The position numbers and the translations under genes were made by a program. The notes beneath the pieces are model-generated. The model saw nothing but the letters and a program-made list of their open reading frames with translations. It had not been told where the DNA came from and ran no database searches. Positions 35,962-46,500 of a DNA stretch of 64,000 nucleotides are shown here, in pieces. This stretch comes from Roseofilum reptotaenium CS-1145 (GTDB lineage: Bacteria; Cyanobacteriota; Cyanobacteriia; Cyanobacteriales; Desertifilaceae). The stretch covers positions 124,001 through 188,000 of the forward strand of contig NZ_JAQMUE010000080.1 in assembly GCF_028330985.1 (NCBI RefSeq), in the 5' to 3' direction. The first letter of the stretch is position 1. Every line of letters begins with the position of its first letter.

Positions 35962-36064
35962 ACTGCCCAACCCTGAAAGTGCCATTATTGAAGATGCAAA
36001 ACTGGCTAGCTATTGTCTTAATCCTAATCATGTAGATGGAAACCCTAAAATATTCCTCGTTTAG
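35948..36064 (+). pseudogene. Truncated DUF6883-like coding remnant
   Basis: From ATG 35948 the frame reads MTANRLPNPESAIIEDAKLA, then SYCLNPNHVDGNPKIF, and stops at TAG 36062-36064 after 38 codons. This resembles the start of DUF6883 proteins (about 110 aa). Downstream, SGLTQTFEECDRL in another frame may be the next piece. The intergenic stretch to 36244 contains no other gene. Toxin-locus association of DUF6883 is my inference. Confidence 0.5.
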
Positions 36065-36244
36065 TGACTTGCTATATTCTGTAATGGAGCATAGACATAG
36101 CTGTTTAGAGCGATCGATTCTTGTCTGGATTAACACAAACATTTGAAGAGTGCGATCGCTTGACCATCCCCATCTGCTATTTGCTCGATGGAGATGCTAC
36201 AATAAAGAATCATTGTCGTACAGTATTATTCCTACGAAAAGAGT

Positions 36245-36499
36245 ATGACTCACTTAAATCTAACCCTGCCAGAGTCTATCAATAACTTTGTTTGCCAGCA
36301 ATCTACAAAAGAAGGTTACTCAAACGCCAATGACTATATCTTGAGCTTAATTACTCAAGCACAGAAACAAGCGGAACAACGGTATTTAGAGCAACTCTTA
36401 CTGGAAGGATTGAATAGCGGTACACCCATTGAAGTTACAGACGAATGGTGGGAAGAGAAAAGAAGTCAGTTAGTCGATAAAATCAATAATTTGTCCTAG
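36245..36499 (+). CDS. parD: ParD-type antitoxin
   Basis: The 84-aa protein has an N-terminal ribbon-helix-helix (LNLTLPESINNFVCQQS, then SNANDYILSLI) and a C-terminal segment (EVTDEWWEEKRSQLVDKIN) that would wrap the toxin. It lies 9 bases before the toxin gene. Antitoxins of this kind repress their own operon. Confidence 0.88.
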   Translation: MTHLNLTLPESINNFVCQQSTKEGYSNANDYILSLITQAQKQAEQRYLEQLLLEGLNSGTPIEVTDEWWEEKRSQLVDKINNLS

Positions 36500-36508
36500 T
36501 TACGTTGT

Positions 36509-36826
36509 ATGGCTTCAAAGATTGCGATCGCACCACAAGCAAATCTCGATTTAGAGCAACACTTTGAGTATATCGCCATTAACGATGCTGACTCGGCTAT
36601 GCGCTTTTTTGATGCGGTGCGATCGACTTTTTCACAATTAGCTAAGAATCCAGGTATTGGGCGGATATATGAAGTCAAAAATCCTAACTTACAAGGATTG
36701 AGAAAATGGAGAGTTACGGGATTTGAAAAATATCTAATCTTTTATCAGTATTCTGAAGAGACATTAACTATTATTAGACTGATTCATGGGTCTAGAGATA
36801 TTGCTTCTATTTTAGTAGAAGAGTAA
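36509..36826 (+). CDS. parE: ParE/RelE-superfamily toxin
   Basis: The 105-aa toxin has the family fold: two N-terminal helices (ANLDLEQHFEYIAINDADSA), then LAKNPGIGRIYEV, LRKWRVTGFEKYLIFYQYSE and IIRLIHGSRDI. The family acts on gyrase or on mRNA; the sequence alone does not say which. It is paired with the ParD gene. Confidence 0.88.
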   Translation: MASKIAIAPQANLDLEQHFEYIAINDADSAMRFFDAVRSTFSQLAKNPGIGRIYEVKNPNLQGLRKWRVTGFEKYLIFYQYSEETLTIIRLIHGSRDIASILVEE

Positions 36827-36859
36827 GCTGATTTTGTCTTTGAGAAGATGCGATCGCCT

Positions 36860-36921
36860 TTAGGGGCGGGTTCGCCAACGATTTATAATACCAACCCATA
36901 ACCTCTGTCAACCCGCCCTAA
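36860..36921 (+). repeat. Inverted repeat TTAGGGGCGGGTT / AACCCGCCCTAA
   Basis: The arms at 36860-36872 and 36910-36921 pair apart from one bulged G, across a 37-base spacer. It resembles dispersed GGGCGGGTT-type palindromes of filamentous cyanobacteria and lies between the ParDE pair and the CHAT gene end, so it could act as a bidirectional terminator. Confidence 0.5.
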
Positions 36922-36998
36922 CCACACCAAACAGCGATCGGGCAGGTTTACAATATTAATTGAAATTAATTGAAGATACGTCTGACTAATTTCTATCG

Positions 36999-39980
36999 TT
37001 ACCGCCTCATTAGACGGATAACTATTTTACGTTTTACTTTAGATTTTTTTCTATAAAAAACAACTTTTAGCCAATTTATGCCTGCTCCTCCATACCCCAA
37101 TAACCACTCTCCATAACTCATTACAAAACCAGGCCTTTTCCATCGAGTGTACGAAAGAGCTGGTAATTCTCCAATCGCTGCTTTTTCTCTATCAAAGCTT
37201 AAGTCCTCATATCTTTTCCATTCACTTCCATCATGCCATTGTATCTGTTTGCAGAAATTTTTCCAAGTTTCTGAGGCTGCATCAGGATGTCCACCTAAAG
37301 TCTTCCAAATGTGTTTCTGTATGCTAAATCCAAATTGTCCATCGCTGTATTGCACCCACAATATATCAATATCATTAAAGTTATCGCTGGGAATTCTGCG
37401 GTAAAGATCATAAAAATCATCAAACCCATCTAATACCATAACTTGATAAAAAATCCAAGATGTCTCTTCATCGGCTTCTCTCCACTTTTCTTGCTGTAAT
37501 AAAGTTTCTAATTCCTGGCACAATCCATCTCTTGTAAGTTCAGATTTAAATTTCCTCAATTCCTTCTCAAAACCTTGATCTGCTGCTGTATTGTACTGAA
37601 CAGATAGCATTTGCTTGAACCCTTCTCTAAATCGTTCTGGATTTCCTTTATCGGCAAACTTTAATCGAAATATCTCTTGCCATTGCTCTTGATTTTTCTT
37701 GCCTCGATTTGCCCACAATTCAGTTAACGCACTCCAAGCTTTTTGGTATAGAGGATAAAGTTTATCTGTGTCTTCTAGTAACCGGACTGCTGAAAAAATC
37801 TGGGATAAATTCTGTGAAACTCGATACTCGCGCTGGTCTTCTTCCAGGTGATAGCTAATTTCAATTAATCCCAAAGCCATCGCTCGCTCAATTTGTTCTC
37901 GTTCCTCTTCTCTACTGGACAATTGTCCTTGGCAAACTGCCTCTAAAGCCGCCATCGGGACGTGAATTCGGTACACCAAACAGGCACTGAGAATTTTGGC
38001 TAGAGGCTCGTCGATGAGGGGATTCAAATCTTCCCAAATCACTTTGTACTTCCAGGTTTCTGGGTTAGTTTCCCATTGGGTCAGCCGTTCCTCGGCATTG
38101 TCTTGCACGAGAACTTCATCGTTGATTTTTTTCAATAAACGAGGATTGCCACTGGCTAGGGTTAGGGCGCGGGGAATTAATGCCTGGTTCTCATCTGAGT
38201 TAAAATGGGGCAAGCGCTGCAAGATTTTCAACAGGTCGGCATGATGAAAACTTTCTAAGGGCTGGATAAAAAATCCCTCTAAAAGATCTGATTGAAACTG
38301 ATAGCGACAGGTAATAATCATCCGATGTCCGGCATTAGTCCTCTGCATAGCCCAGACTAATGCTCTTAAAACTCTGGCGGTCTCTGGCTTGAGTCTATAC
38401 TGTCCGGAAATGAGTTCCAAGTTCTGCTCAAAATCATCCAACACCAATAAAAATGGCTGAGAGTCAGATGCAGCAAATAGATTTCGCAGTCGATATTTGA
38501 GTTCTTCTTGTCCCTGGAGCAGTTGGCGTTCTGTTGCATCCTCCAGCTCATCGCTTAATTTCTTAACAATGCTCTGTTCGTTGATGGGTTGTTCTTGCCA
38601 AGTCCAAACTATGGGTTCCTTAAACCAAGGTAATAGGCGCTGGCATAATCGAGCAGCAATGGCACTTTTCCCCCAACCTCCCATTCCGGTTAAGAGAACT
38701 CCTACCTTATCCTCATCCGTTTTCAGACTGCGTAAACAATTTTGTAACTGGCGACGACGACCGACAAACTCTTTGGGGCCGAGGGGAAGTTCTTGCTCTC
38801 GCGTGGGAATAAAATCTTTAATGTTGCGCGGGGGTGCTGGTTGTCGCCGTTGCCTTCGACTGTTACGTTTGGTCACCAAAACACCAGGCAAAGAGGTAGC
38901 ATACAGCCGCAATAGGTGCCATTGGCGATACTCACCTTGACCCGATTCCAGATCCCAAGTAACAAGATTAACCATACCTTCGCCCTCTAATAGGCGCTGA
39001 TAGGTTAGTCCCAAGGCCTGCACCAGGGTTTGGCCGGCCGATAATTCTCGATACAAGGTGGCCGCAATGGCGGAAGCTTCCTTATCTTGAACTCGGTCTC
39101 CCCAACTTAAAACGGCTGGCGCTCCCTCAAGGACTAATTCTTCCGCCATCGAGAGTACTAGTTGGCCTGCTGAAGATCTTGAATATCCTGTTTGACACCC
39201 AGACAAAAAGACTAACTTGGGATAATTCAGTTGTAAGGTTTTAGCAATATCTGCCGCACTGCTTTTCTGACAATACCCATATTCGTCTTCCGTGAGAAAA
39301 TAAGGTTGCTCACCGTCTATGGTTCCATGACCGGTTAAATGAACCACATCAAATGGGTCTTCTTCGGAATTAAAAATATCTTGAAATTCCTCCAGGCATC
39401 CGCTTTCTTCAACAGTTAAGCACAGGTCTTTGGTAATCCCTTTGGTTGCCATTAAGATCTGGCCTTCTTCTGCCTCAAAATCCAGCACGGGTTGCACATC
39501 TTGGGGAGAACAAGCCATAAATACCATATTCAAAAAACGGGGTTTGGCTTCTTCCTTCACCGTCAATTGCTCACCATCTAACCCTTCTGTTACCCAGCGA
39601 ACGGGAACAATCGGCGGTTTTTGCTCCACGAGGAATTGTTTGCCGTTGTGCAAAATCTCCCAAGGAAGATTGGCCAATCTCCCTGATGTGGAAATCGCCA
39701 GGACAATTTGCTCGCCTCTGTGCTTTTTTCGGGATTCATTTAGCGCAGATTGCAACAGTCGGTCGGTTCCATCAAGCCAGTTAAACAGTTCTTCTCCCAT
39801 CTCTGCATAGGACACGGGAAGTAATGTGTAATAATCTGTCTCGCTTATTTGGAGTAATTCCTCAATCTCGCTCAGAGCTAGAAACCGTGGCTCAAATTGG
39901 TTGGGATTATCCCAGAAAAACTGAAACCTAGCCTGGTCTTTCCCTACAGGGGTCAATTGAATGTGTAGAATCCGAACCAT
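36999..39980 (-). CDS. CHAT protease - STAND NTPase - GUN4 fusion protein
   Basis: The 993-aa protein (ATG 39980; TTG 40001 would add 7 residues) joins three modules. Residues about 85-350 are a CHAT caspase-like domain with His218 in VVHLTGHG and Cys262 in LSGCQTG. Residues about 395-700 are an AAA/STAND NTPase with Walker A GMGGWGKS (432-439), Walker B LLVLDD and ITCRYQ sensor text. Residues about 823-955 are a GUN4 domain: LLQQEKWREADEETSW, FNDIDILWVQYSDGQFGF, SIQKHIW. GUN4 binds Mg-porphyrins in chlorophyll synthesis. The gene lies 42 bases after the EACC1-like partner. I infer a self-assembling conflict effector whose sensor is the GUN4 fold. Confidence 0.87.
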   Translation of the reverse strand: MVRILHIQLTPVGKDQARFQFFWDNPNQFEPRFLALSEIEELLQISETDYYTLLPVSYAEMGEELFNWLDGTDRLLQSALNESRKKHRGEQIVLAISTSGRLANLPWEILHNGKQFLVEQKPPIVPVRWVTEGLDGEQLTVKEEAKPRFLNMVFMACSPQDVQPVLDFEAEEGQILMATKGITKDLCLTVEESGCLEEFQDIFNSEEDPFDVVHLTGHGTIDGEQPYFLTEDEYGYCQKSSAADIAKTLQLNYPKLVFLSGCQTGYSRSSAGQLVLSMAEELVLEGAPAVLSWGDRVQDKEASAIAATLYRELSAGQTLVQALGLTYQRLLEGEGMVNLVTWDLESGQGEYRQWHLLRLYATSLPGVLVTKRNSRRQRRQPAPPRNIKDFIPTREQELPLGPKEFVGRRRQLQNCLRSLKTDEDKVGVLLTGMGGWGKSAIAARLCQRLLPWFKEPIVWTWQEQPINEQSIVKKLSDELEDATERQLLQGQEELKYRLRNLFAASDSQPFLLVLDDFEQNLELISGQYRLKPETARVLRALVWAMQRTNAGHRMIITCRYQFQSDLLEGFFIQPLESFHHADLLKILQRLPHFNSDENQALIPRALTLASGNPRLLKKINDEVLVQDNAEERLTQWETNPETWKYKVIWEDLNPLIDEPLAKILSACLVYRIHVPMAALEAVCQGQLSSREEEREQIERAMALGLIEISYHLEEDQREYRVSQNLSQIFSAVRLLEDTDKLYPLYQKAWSALTELWANRGKKNQEQWQEIFRLKFADKGNPERFREGFKQMLSVQYNTAADQGFEKELRKFKSELTRDGLCQELETLLQQEKWREADEETSWIFYQVMVLDGFDDFYDLYRRIPSDNFNDIDILWVQYSDGQFGFSIQKHIWKTLGGHPDAASETWKNFCKQIQWHDGSEWKRYEDLSFDREKAAIGELPALSYTRWKRPGFVMSYGEWLLGYGGAGINWLKVVFYRKKSKVKRKIVIRLMRR

Positions 39981-40022
39981 GGGAAAATTAACAATTAACA
40001 ATTAATAATCAACAATTTTTAT

Positions 40023-40334
40023 TTACTCCAAGAGTTCTTTAATCTGCTCGATTGTAGCATCTTTGAGCAGTAAACGCCGCCCGTCATCGGTGACAATCAT
40101 CACTTTCTCCAGCTTGCGTCCTGAGTCTTTCTTCTGGGATTTCTGATACCATTCGTAAAGTTGATTGGCGATCGCCATCGTACCTCCCACAATACCCACA
40201 ATAGTGGCGATCATCGTTAATACCTCGGCTCTCTGGGGTTCATTCAGGGTTTCATAAGTCCCCTCAATTCCGGTAATCCTCAGTAGCTCTTCGGTTGCGG
40301 CTTCTGCGTCTTGACCAACAATTTCAATCTTCAT
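40023..40334 (-). CDS. EACC1-like small partner of the CHAT protein
   Basis: The 103-aa protein has a beta-strand start (MKIEIVGQDAEAATEELL), a central hydrophobic helix (VLTMIATIVGIVGGTMAIAN) that looks membrane-inserted, a basic stretch (YQKSQKKDSGRK) and a C-terminal strand-turn (VMIVTDDGRRLLLKDATIEQ). This layout fits the effector-associated constant component 1 family, found next to caspase-like/NTPase conflict genes. The family call is by layout; operon position supports it. Confidence 0.7.
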   Translation of the reverse strand: MKIEIVGQDAEAATEELLRITGIEGTYETLNEPQRAEVLTMIATIVGIVGGTMAIANQLYEWYQKSQKKDSGRKLEKVMIVTDDGRRLLLKDATIEQIKELLE

Positions 40335-40502
40335 GGGTTAACTCCGACTCATCTCTCTAGTTAAGTATTTTCTCTCCATTTTAGAAGCGATAGAAGAAGC
40401 TAGGAACATTTACCACTGAAGCGTTCAGATTCCCCGATCAGAATTAAAAATCTTGCGCTAAAATCAAGCGACTGCGATCGACAACCGCCCAACTCAATAG
40501 CC

Positions 40503-41660
40503 ATGATGACTTCAGAATATCAACATCCCGTTTTACCGAAAGCGACCCATGATGAAAGGGCGCGTCAAGAATTTGTCATGAGCTTCAAAGGCTATTTGCA
40601 GCACAAGATCTTTCCTAGCATTAAAACCCTGTACGAGCAAGAAATAGAGCCAGAATTAACCGCCCAGAACCCCAATCCTCAGCCTTGGGAAATTCGTCGC
40701 TTCATGAAAAACCAACCACGCTACCAGTGGATGGGTGCCTTAAAACGGCTGAATCAGGAAATGCTTTGGCAGTCAGTGAGTACCAGCGTTGAGCGACAAC
40801 TGCCAGAATTGATTGAGCGGTCTAAACCCAAACATCCCTCCCTCGGTTCTTTGAGCCTAGACCCCAAATTTATTATGCCTTCCCATCAAACCCAGGTGGA
40901 TATTCACTGTATGCCCGGGGGATATCATACGGAAGACCAAGACGATGATGTCACCGCAGGCGCTATTTATGACCATGGGGTTTATCTCTATGGGTTAGGA
41001 TGGCTGGGTTCTCTGAATGATGACTTAGGACAGAGCCTCATTCATCACTATCTGAAAGCCGAATATCCACAGTTTCAACCCCAGAATATTCTCGATTTAG
41101 GTTGTTCGGTTGGTCACAGTACCCTCCCCTATGTAGAAGCTTATCCAGAAGCAGAAGTACATGGGGTAGATCTGAGCGCTCCCTTGTTGCGGTATGGTCA
41201 TGGTCGAGCAGAAGCCTTAAACCGCAAGGTTCATTTCCATCAACAGAATGCGGAGTCCATGACGTTTGCAGATGGCTCCTTTGATTTAATTGTCAGTCAC
41301 ATTTTATTCCACGAAATCCCGGTTTCGGCCATTCGGCGGGTGTTGAAAGAGTGCGATCGCCTCCTGCGTCCCGGTGGTATGATGGTTCACCTAGAATCTC
41401 CTCCCTATTCCTATCTGACTCCCTATCAAGCTTTCTTATTTGATTGGGAAACAGCGAATAATAATGAACCCTATTGGAGCGCGATGAAAATGCAAGACCT
41501 GGCAGCATTGACTACTGAAGCTGGGTTTGAACCGGACCGCATTACCCAACAGTTTATCCCCAGTTGGTTGAGAACTCAACAATTAACGGTCAATAAAGGA
41601 GCATTAGCCAGCCGAGGGACTTGGTTTATCTTAGCAGCAACTAAAGATAAAGGTGAATAA
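40503..41660 (+). CDS. SAM-dependent methyltransferase with long N-terminal extension
   Basis: In the 385-aa product the methyltransferase domain starts near residue 195 with ILDLGCSVGHSTLPYVEAYP, then VHGVDLSAPLL and FDLIVSHILFHEI. Residues 1-180 are a helical extension. The fold is of the UbiE/COQ5 type, with an LKECDRLLRPGGMMVHLE segment. The substrate is unknown. A second ATG at 40506 is an equal choice. Confidence 0.85.
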   Translation: MMTSEYQHPVLPKATHDERARQEFVMSFKGYLQHKIFPSIKTLYEQEIEPELTAQNPNPQPWEIRRFMKNQPRYQWMGALKRLNQEMLWQSVSTSVERQLPELIERSKPKHPSLGSLSLDPKFIMPSHQTQVDIHCMPGGYHTEDQDDDVTAGAIYDHGVYLYGLGWLGSLNDDLGQSLIHHYLKAEYPQFQPQNILDLGCSVGHSTLPYVEAYPEAEVHGVDLSAPLLRYGHGRAEALNRKVHFHQQNAESMTFADGSFDLIVSHILFHEIPVSAIRRVLKECDRLLRPGGMMVHLESPPYSYLTPYQAFLFDWETANNNEPYWSAMKMQDLAALTTEAGFEPDRITQQFIPSWLRTQQLTVNKGALASRGTWFILAATKDKGE

Positions 41661-41686
41661 AAAATCTCAAGTTTAGTGTTTAAAGA

Positions 41687-42295
41687 ATGAATGAGGACGC
41701 TAAAGCTATTCTAGAAAAAAAAAGAAGAACACAACAAACATTTATTTTTGAACTCAGAGAAATTGATGGCGAGGTGCGAAGATGTTGTAAAGTCGATTAT
41801 CTTGCTTTTCTACAGTTCAATTCGAGAGCGGAAAATGCTGTTGTGCAAGTCAAGCAGCTTATTGCAGAATATCAAGACTATGAAATATTGGATAATTTAA
41901 TCATTATTTTTGAGGACTATAATTGGCGACCTCATTTAGTCGCTTGTGTAATTCTTCTACTGCTGGATGATGTTGAACTCTATTTAGAGTTACTGTGGTC
42001 TCGAATCAAACACGGCAGTTGGGTTGCACCGCAACTTGTTGCCACAGCCCTATTAATGGATCGCGACTTCACTGCAAAAGCCGAGCGCTTGTTAGAAGAT
42101 AGTGGAACTTCTAATAGATCTGTGTGTGCAATAGCGGCAATCTTCGAGCAACTATATCCCCACAAGGAATTACCACCAATCGAATTAAAATTTATCAGCG
42201 ATGAACAAACTCTTTTAAGTAAGAAAATTACTATACGTTGGTTGTCTAGAGTCTGTTCTATCATGGAGATCGGCAATCCTTTGATTAAAGATTAA
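41687..42295 (+). CDS. Hypothetical helical protein
   Basis: I do not recognise this 202-aa protein. It is acidic and helical, with text like ENAVVQVKQLIAEYQDYEIL and NWRPHLVACVILLLLDDVEL that resembles HEAT-like pairs. It is 26 bases after the methyltransferase gene and on the same strand, within a conflict-gene region, where such proteins are sometimes immunity or regulatory partners. That is only a possibility. Confidence 0.55.
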   Translation: MNEDAKAILEKKRRTQQTFIFELREIDGEVRRCCKVDYLAFLQFNSRAENAVVQVKQLIAEYQDYEILDNLIIIFEDYNWRPHLVACVILLLLDDVELYLELLWSRIKHGSWVAPQLVATALLMDRDFTAKAERLLEDSGTSNRSVCAIAAIFEQLYPHKELPPIELKFISDEQTLLSKKITIRWLSRVCSIMEIGNPLIKD

Positions 42296-42311
42296 AGTGA
42301 TTTTATGACTC

Positions 42312-42632
42312 TTACCACCTATAAATGGATGTTCTTTGTAGAGATTCAATGAGTTTTAAGGATTCTTTTTGTTCGCATTCGTCATCCAACTCAGACCAAG
42401 AGGCAAACATCTCTTGTAATCTTTGCTGTTTGAGCTGTTTGTCTTGACGATCTCCACTATTAAGACGAACCATCGCATCATTCCAATTCTGCACGGGATT
42501 GGTTTGAACAGTCTGTTGACGAAGGCAACGAACCAGTTCTAGCAAACCGGGGATATCTTCTTCTGGAATTTGCTCAATTTCTTGAAGTAGAGCGAGTTTT
42601 TGATTGTTGGACATCTTTGATGGGTTATTCAT
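42312..42632 (-). CDS. Small protein, antitoxin-like, function unknown
   Basis: The 106-aa product begins MNNPSKMSNNQKLALLQEIE at ATG 42632; a second ATG at 42614 is possible. It has helix EDIPGLLELVRCLRQQ and ends ESLQRTSIYRW. The helix-rich start followed by a charged tail resembles short antitoxins, but no toxin is adjacent on this strand. It is divergent from the Uma2 gene. Confidence 0.5.
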   Translation of the reverse strand: MNNPSKMSNNQKLALLQEIEQIPEEDIPGLLELVRCLRQQTVQTNPVQNWNDAMVRLNSGDRQDKQLKQQRLQEMFASWSELDDECEQKESLKLIESLQRTSIYRW

Positions 42633-42809
42633 AGTTTTGGAGGATAGTGGAGATCGCACTCTAGCTTCACTATATCCTATTAGCCCATTCTCGAACTGGA
42701 CTGCGATCGCTCTGCTGTATCGAGGGACTAGCAAGCGCACGATCGAGCTAAAATTGAATTACCATGGCTTCAGACAGACGGGTGAGAATGTCAACAAGGA
42801 GAGAAAACC

Positions 42810-43385
42810 ATGACAGCATTCATTTTAAACAATCCAGAAAGTGCCTCGATTACCGAGGAACAATTTTATCAACTTTGTGTTGCCAACCGCGACTTAAGAT
42901 TAGAACGAACGGCTCGAGGAGACCTAATTATTATGCCAACGACAGGGGGAGAAACGGGAAACCGGAATTTTAAGATCGCTCAACAATTAGCCAATTGGAC
43001 GGATACAGACGGAACCGGAATAGGGTTTGATTCTTCCACTTGTTTTAAGCTTCCTCAAGGGGCGGATTATTCCCCCGATGCGTCTTGGATACCCTTAGCC
43101 AAATGGGAAGCCTTAACCGCAGAGCAGAAAAAGAAGTTCCCGCCCTTGTGTCCCGATTTTGTCATCGAGCTGCGATCGCCTAGCGATTCCTTGACACTCC
43201 TACAAAATAAAATGCTCGAATATATGGATAATGGCACTCGGTTAGGTTGGCTGATCGACCCGAAAAACCGTCAAGTTGAAATTTATCGTCAGGGACAAGA
43301 AAAACAAACGTTAGACAATCCAACCACCTTATCCGGAGAAGATGTTTTACCCGGTTTCAGTTTAAATCTTAACTTAATTTGGTAA
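42810..43385 (+). CDS. Uma2-family PD-(D/E)XK nuclease
   Basis: The 191-aa product has family features: RLERTARGDLIIMPTTGGET, GADYSPDASWI (Asp), and VIELRSPSDSL (Glu) followed by KMLEYMDNGTRLGWLIDP. A good ribosome site (AAGGAGAG) precedes ATG. Many such copies occur in cyanobacteria and their biological role is unclear. It is the intact counterpart of the broken copy at 35.4 kb, though not a recent duplicate. Confidence 0.88.
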   Translation: MTAFILNNPESASITEEQFYQLCVANRDLRLERTARGDLIIMPTTGGETGNRNFKIAQQLANWTDTDGTGIGFDSSTCFKLPQGADYSPDASWIPLAKWEALTAEQKKKFPPLCPDFVIELRSPSDSLTLLQNKMLEYMDNGTRLGWLIDPKNRQVEIYRQGQEKQTLDNPTTLSGEDVLPGFSLNLNLIW

Positions 43386-43553
43386 ATTCTTATTGCAGGA
43401 AGATTATGACCAAAATGTGAATGAGTAGAATAGGGTTCGCAGACAACGGGTAATATCAAATCCAGAAAAGTTTGCATCAATTGATCCTTGGGAGGCAATT
43501 GGCTCTAAGCCCCTTGTGAGTGTGCATGTATATAGAGAAATGATATAACTACC

Positions 43554-46500
43554 ATGAATCGTCTTTGGTTTGCCTTCTGGTTAACAGTGCTGGTTACCAC
43601 TGAATCTGTGGCGATCGCCCCGAAACCTAACCCAGAATCTATTCTCACCCAGAATTCTTGTCTCGTTTTGGCTCAAGACTTGGTGGAGAAAGGCGAGCGC
43701 TTAAGCAAGCAGCAAACCTTGACGGCTCAATTACCGGCGATCGCCCAGTGGGAAGAAGCCCGTTACCTATGGCACAGGGCGGGGAATTCCGAGCAGGAAG
43801 CAGCAGCTTTAATTAAACTTGGCTCCATCTACCAATATTGGGGAGCCACTACCCCAGCGCGGGAGCGTTACCGTGATGCTTTAGCTTTGGCTCAACAGCT
43901 TGGCGATCGCCTCCAAGAAGCCTTGATTTTAGGGCAACTGGGGAGAATTCACGACATGGATGCCGATCGATGGCAGAAAGAATGGCAATTTGCGAGCGAT
44001 CGCGGTTTTACATCAGTTACCTCTCGTCGCTCAGATATTTTAAACCAACAACGTCACAGTGATTCGGATAAAGCTGCCCAATTCTTTCATCAAGCCTTAG
44101 CCATTTATGAAGTGTTCAACCAATCTCCTCAAACCGCAACCTTTGCCTCGCGACAGGGGGAAGCACAGTTGCTCAACTGGCTGGCAGAATCCAAAACCGA
44201 TACCAGCGAACGATACGAATTGTTCCAGCAAGCGTTGAGAATTTATGAGGAGATTGGCGATCGCAAAGGCGAAGCGGTTATTCTGAACAATTTAACTCGA
44301 TTACGCTTATTTGAATGGTTTGACGAGCAAGCCGGATTGGACATATTCGATCGCTCTCGATCCATTTACCAAGAAATTGGTGCATCGTCTTCAGAAGATA
44401 GCCATTGGGCAAAAAAACAGAACGTTCGGCTCTTAAATACAATGGTTCGCTACTGGTGGAGCGAGAATCAAGCCAGAGCGTTAGAGTTTCACCAGCAAGC
44501 TTTGAGTCTGGCTCGTGAGATAGATGATTTCGATGGCGAAGCCTTAACCCTGGAAATTTTGGGCGATCGCTATCTTTCCTCCGATAATCTGCAACAGGGA
44601 TTAGCGTTTTATCAACAAGCCTTAACCCTATACGAAAATCTGGGAAATGGGGTTAAGCAAGGGGAAATGTTGAATCATTTAGGGAATATCTATAGCGATC
44701 TGGGAGAAACGGCTAAAGCGCTAGAGTACTATTCCCAAGAACTGGATCTATTGGTAGGAATGAGTCATTTTTATCGTCAACTTGGGGATACAAATAAAGC
44801 ATTAGATTTCCAATATCGCCAACCCATAGTTTTGGGTCATTTAGGTCAAATTTACGATCGCTTAGAAGAACCAGCAGCCGCCTTAGAGCAGTATAACAAA
44901 GCACGAGACGTGTATCAAGCGGTCAACGATCTGCAAGGGGAAGCCACGTTTTTGCTGGCGATCGCCGAACGATATGGCGATCGCGATCGTCAGGAAGACA
45001 TGCTAACCTTCTTAAATCAAGCTGTTCAAGTGTATCAACAGGCTGGTGATAGAGAGGGAGAAGCCCAAATTTTAGAGAAAATTGCCACCATCCATGTCCA
45101 TCGATTCGGAGAGTGGGAGCAGGGATTAGAAGCCCTCGATCGGATGTTAAACCTTTATCGGAGTCTTGGCGATCGCCCTGGAGAAGCCAGAACCCTTTAC
45201 CGGATTGCGTCCCTCTACGAAAATGAGTTGGAAGAGAAAGAAGAAGCCTTAGATTTTTATCGCCAAAGAGTTGCGATCGACCGCGAATTAGGGGACAGTG
45301 TTAGTGAAGTCTTTCATCTGAGAACAATTGCCAAAATCGACTACGAACTCGGCAATTATTACCCTGCACGAGAGTCCTTCAAGCAAGCAGCACAGGTTTA
45401 CCGAGAAAAAGGAAATTTAGAGCGAGAAGCGAGAACATTAATTGAAATTGGTGATGACTATATCAAATTCGGAGAACAGGAAAGTGCGTTAGAGTTTTAC
45501 CAGCAAGCCACTCCCATTTATCAACAGTTAGGAGACTATAAAAAAGAAGCCGTAAACCTCAGACGGATGGCTGAACTTCATTACGAGTTAGAGCAGGTAC
45601 CACAAGCTATCCTTCTATTTTCTCAAGCGCGGCAAGTTTACCAAGACAATGGCGATCATTCTGGGGAAGCCTGGACGCTGTACCGGACGGGAATAACGTA
45701 CACGACTCTGGGAGATTTGGAAAATGCTTTAGCCTCTTATAACCAAGCTTTGGAACTTTACGAACAAGAACCCGATGCATCGTTTCGAGAAGAACGAACC
45801 CTGGATATGTTGCTCCGGATTGGTCGAATTTATGCCTATTCGGGAGAACAAAAGAAAGCCATAGAGTTTTGCGATCGCGCCGTCAGTTCCGCTCAAGAAT
45901 TCCTTGAATCTAAACCGATGAAAAGCGCCGAAGTTTTTCGAGAAATTGGGAAGGCTTGCTATCAAATTGGCAATCCACAGAAGGCATGGAAAGCCTTTAA
46001 TGCCTATCGACAACAGTATCAAAACATTGGCACAGATGAAGCAGTCACGGGCTTGATGCGTGTGGGAGAAGATTATGTAGAACTGGGAGATATCGAACAG
46101 GCGTTATATTTTTTTGTGCAAGCTAGAAGGATGTATCAAGAACGTAATTTTCCCGAAGGAGAGGTCAATACCTTAACTTGGATAGCTAACCTCTATTTTC
46201 GTTCGGGAGACTATCCGGAAGCTTTTGGGTTTTATCGCGAAGCCTTGCGGTTGACTCAAACGATTAACAATCCTAAAAAAGAAGCTGGAATATGGTCAAA
46301 ACTGGGAGGCATTTATCTAGAGTTAGGAGATCGAGAAAAAGCGATCGCCTCCTATGAGCAAGCGTTGCAAATTTACCGCAACCTGGGAAATGCCAGGAGA
46401 GAAGGAGAAACCTTGGAGGATTTAGGGACAGTTTACGAACAATTGAAAGAGACAGAAAAAGCGCTGGAGTTTTATGACGACTCTCTAACTCTTTTTGAAG

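Noticed and set aside
38497-38940. 147-codon plus-strand frame inside the CHAT-NTPase gene
   Set aside because: It lies wholly antisense to a gene with clear domains, and its composition (Ser/Arg-rich) is that of a shadow frame.
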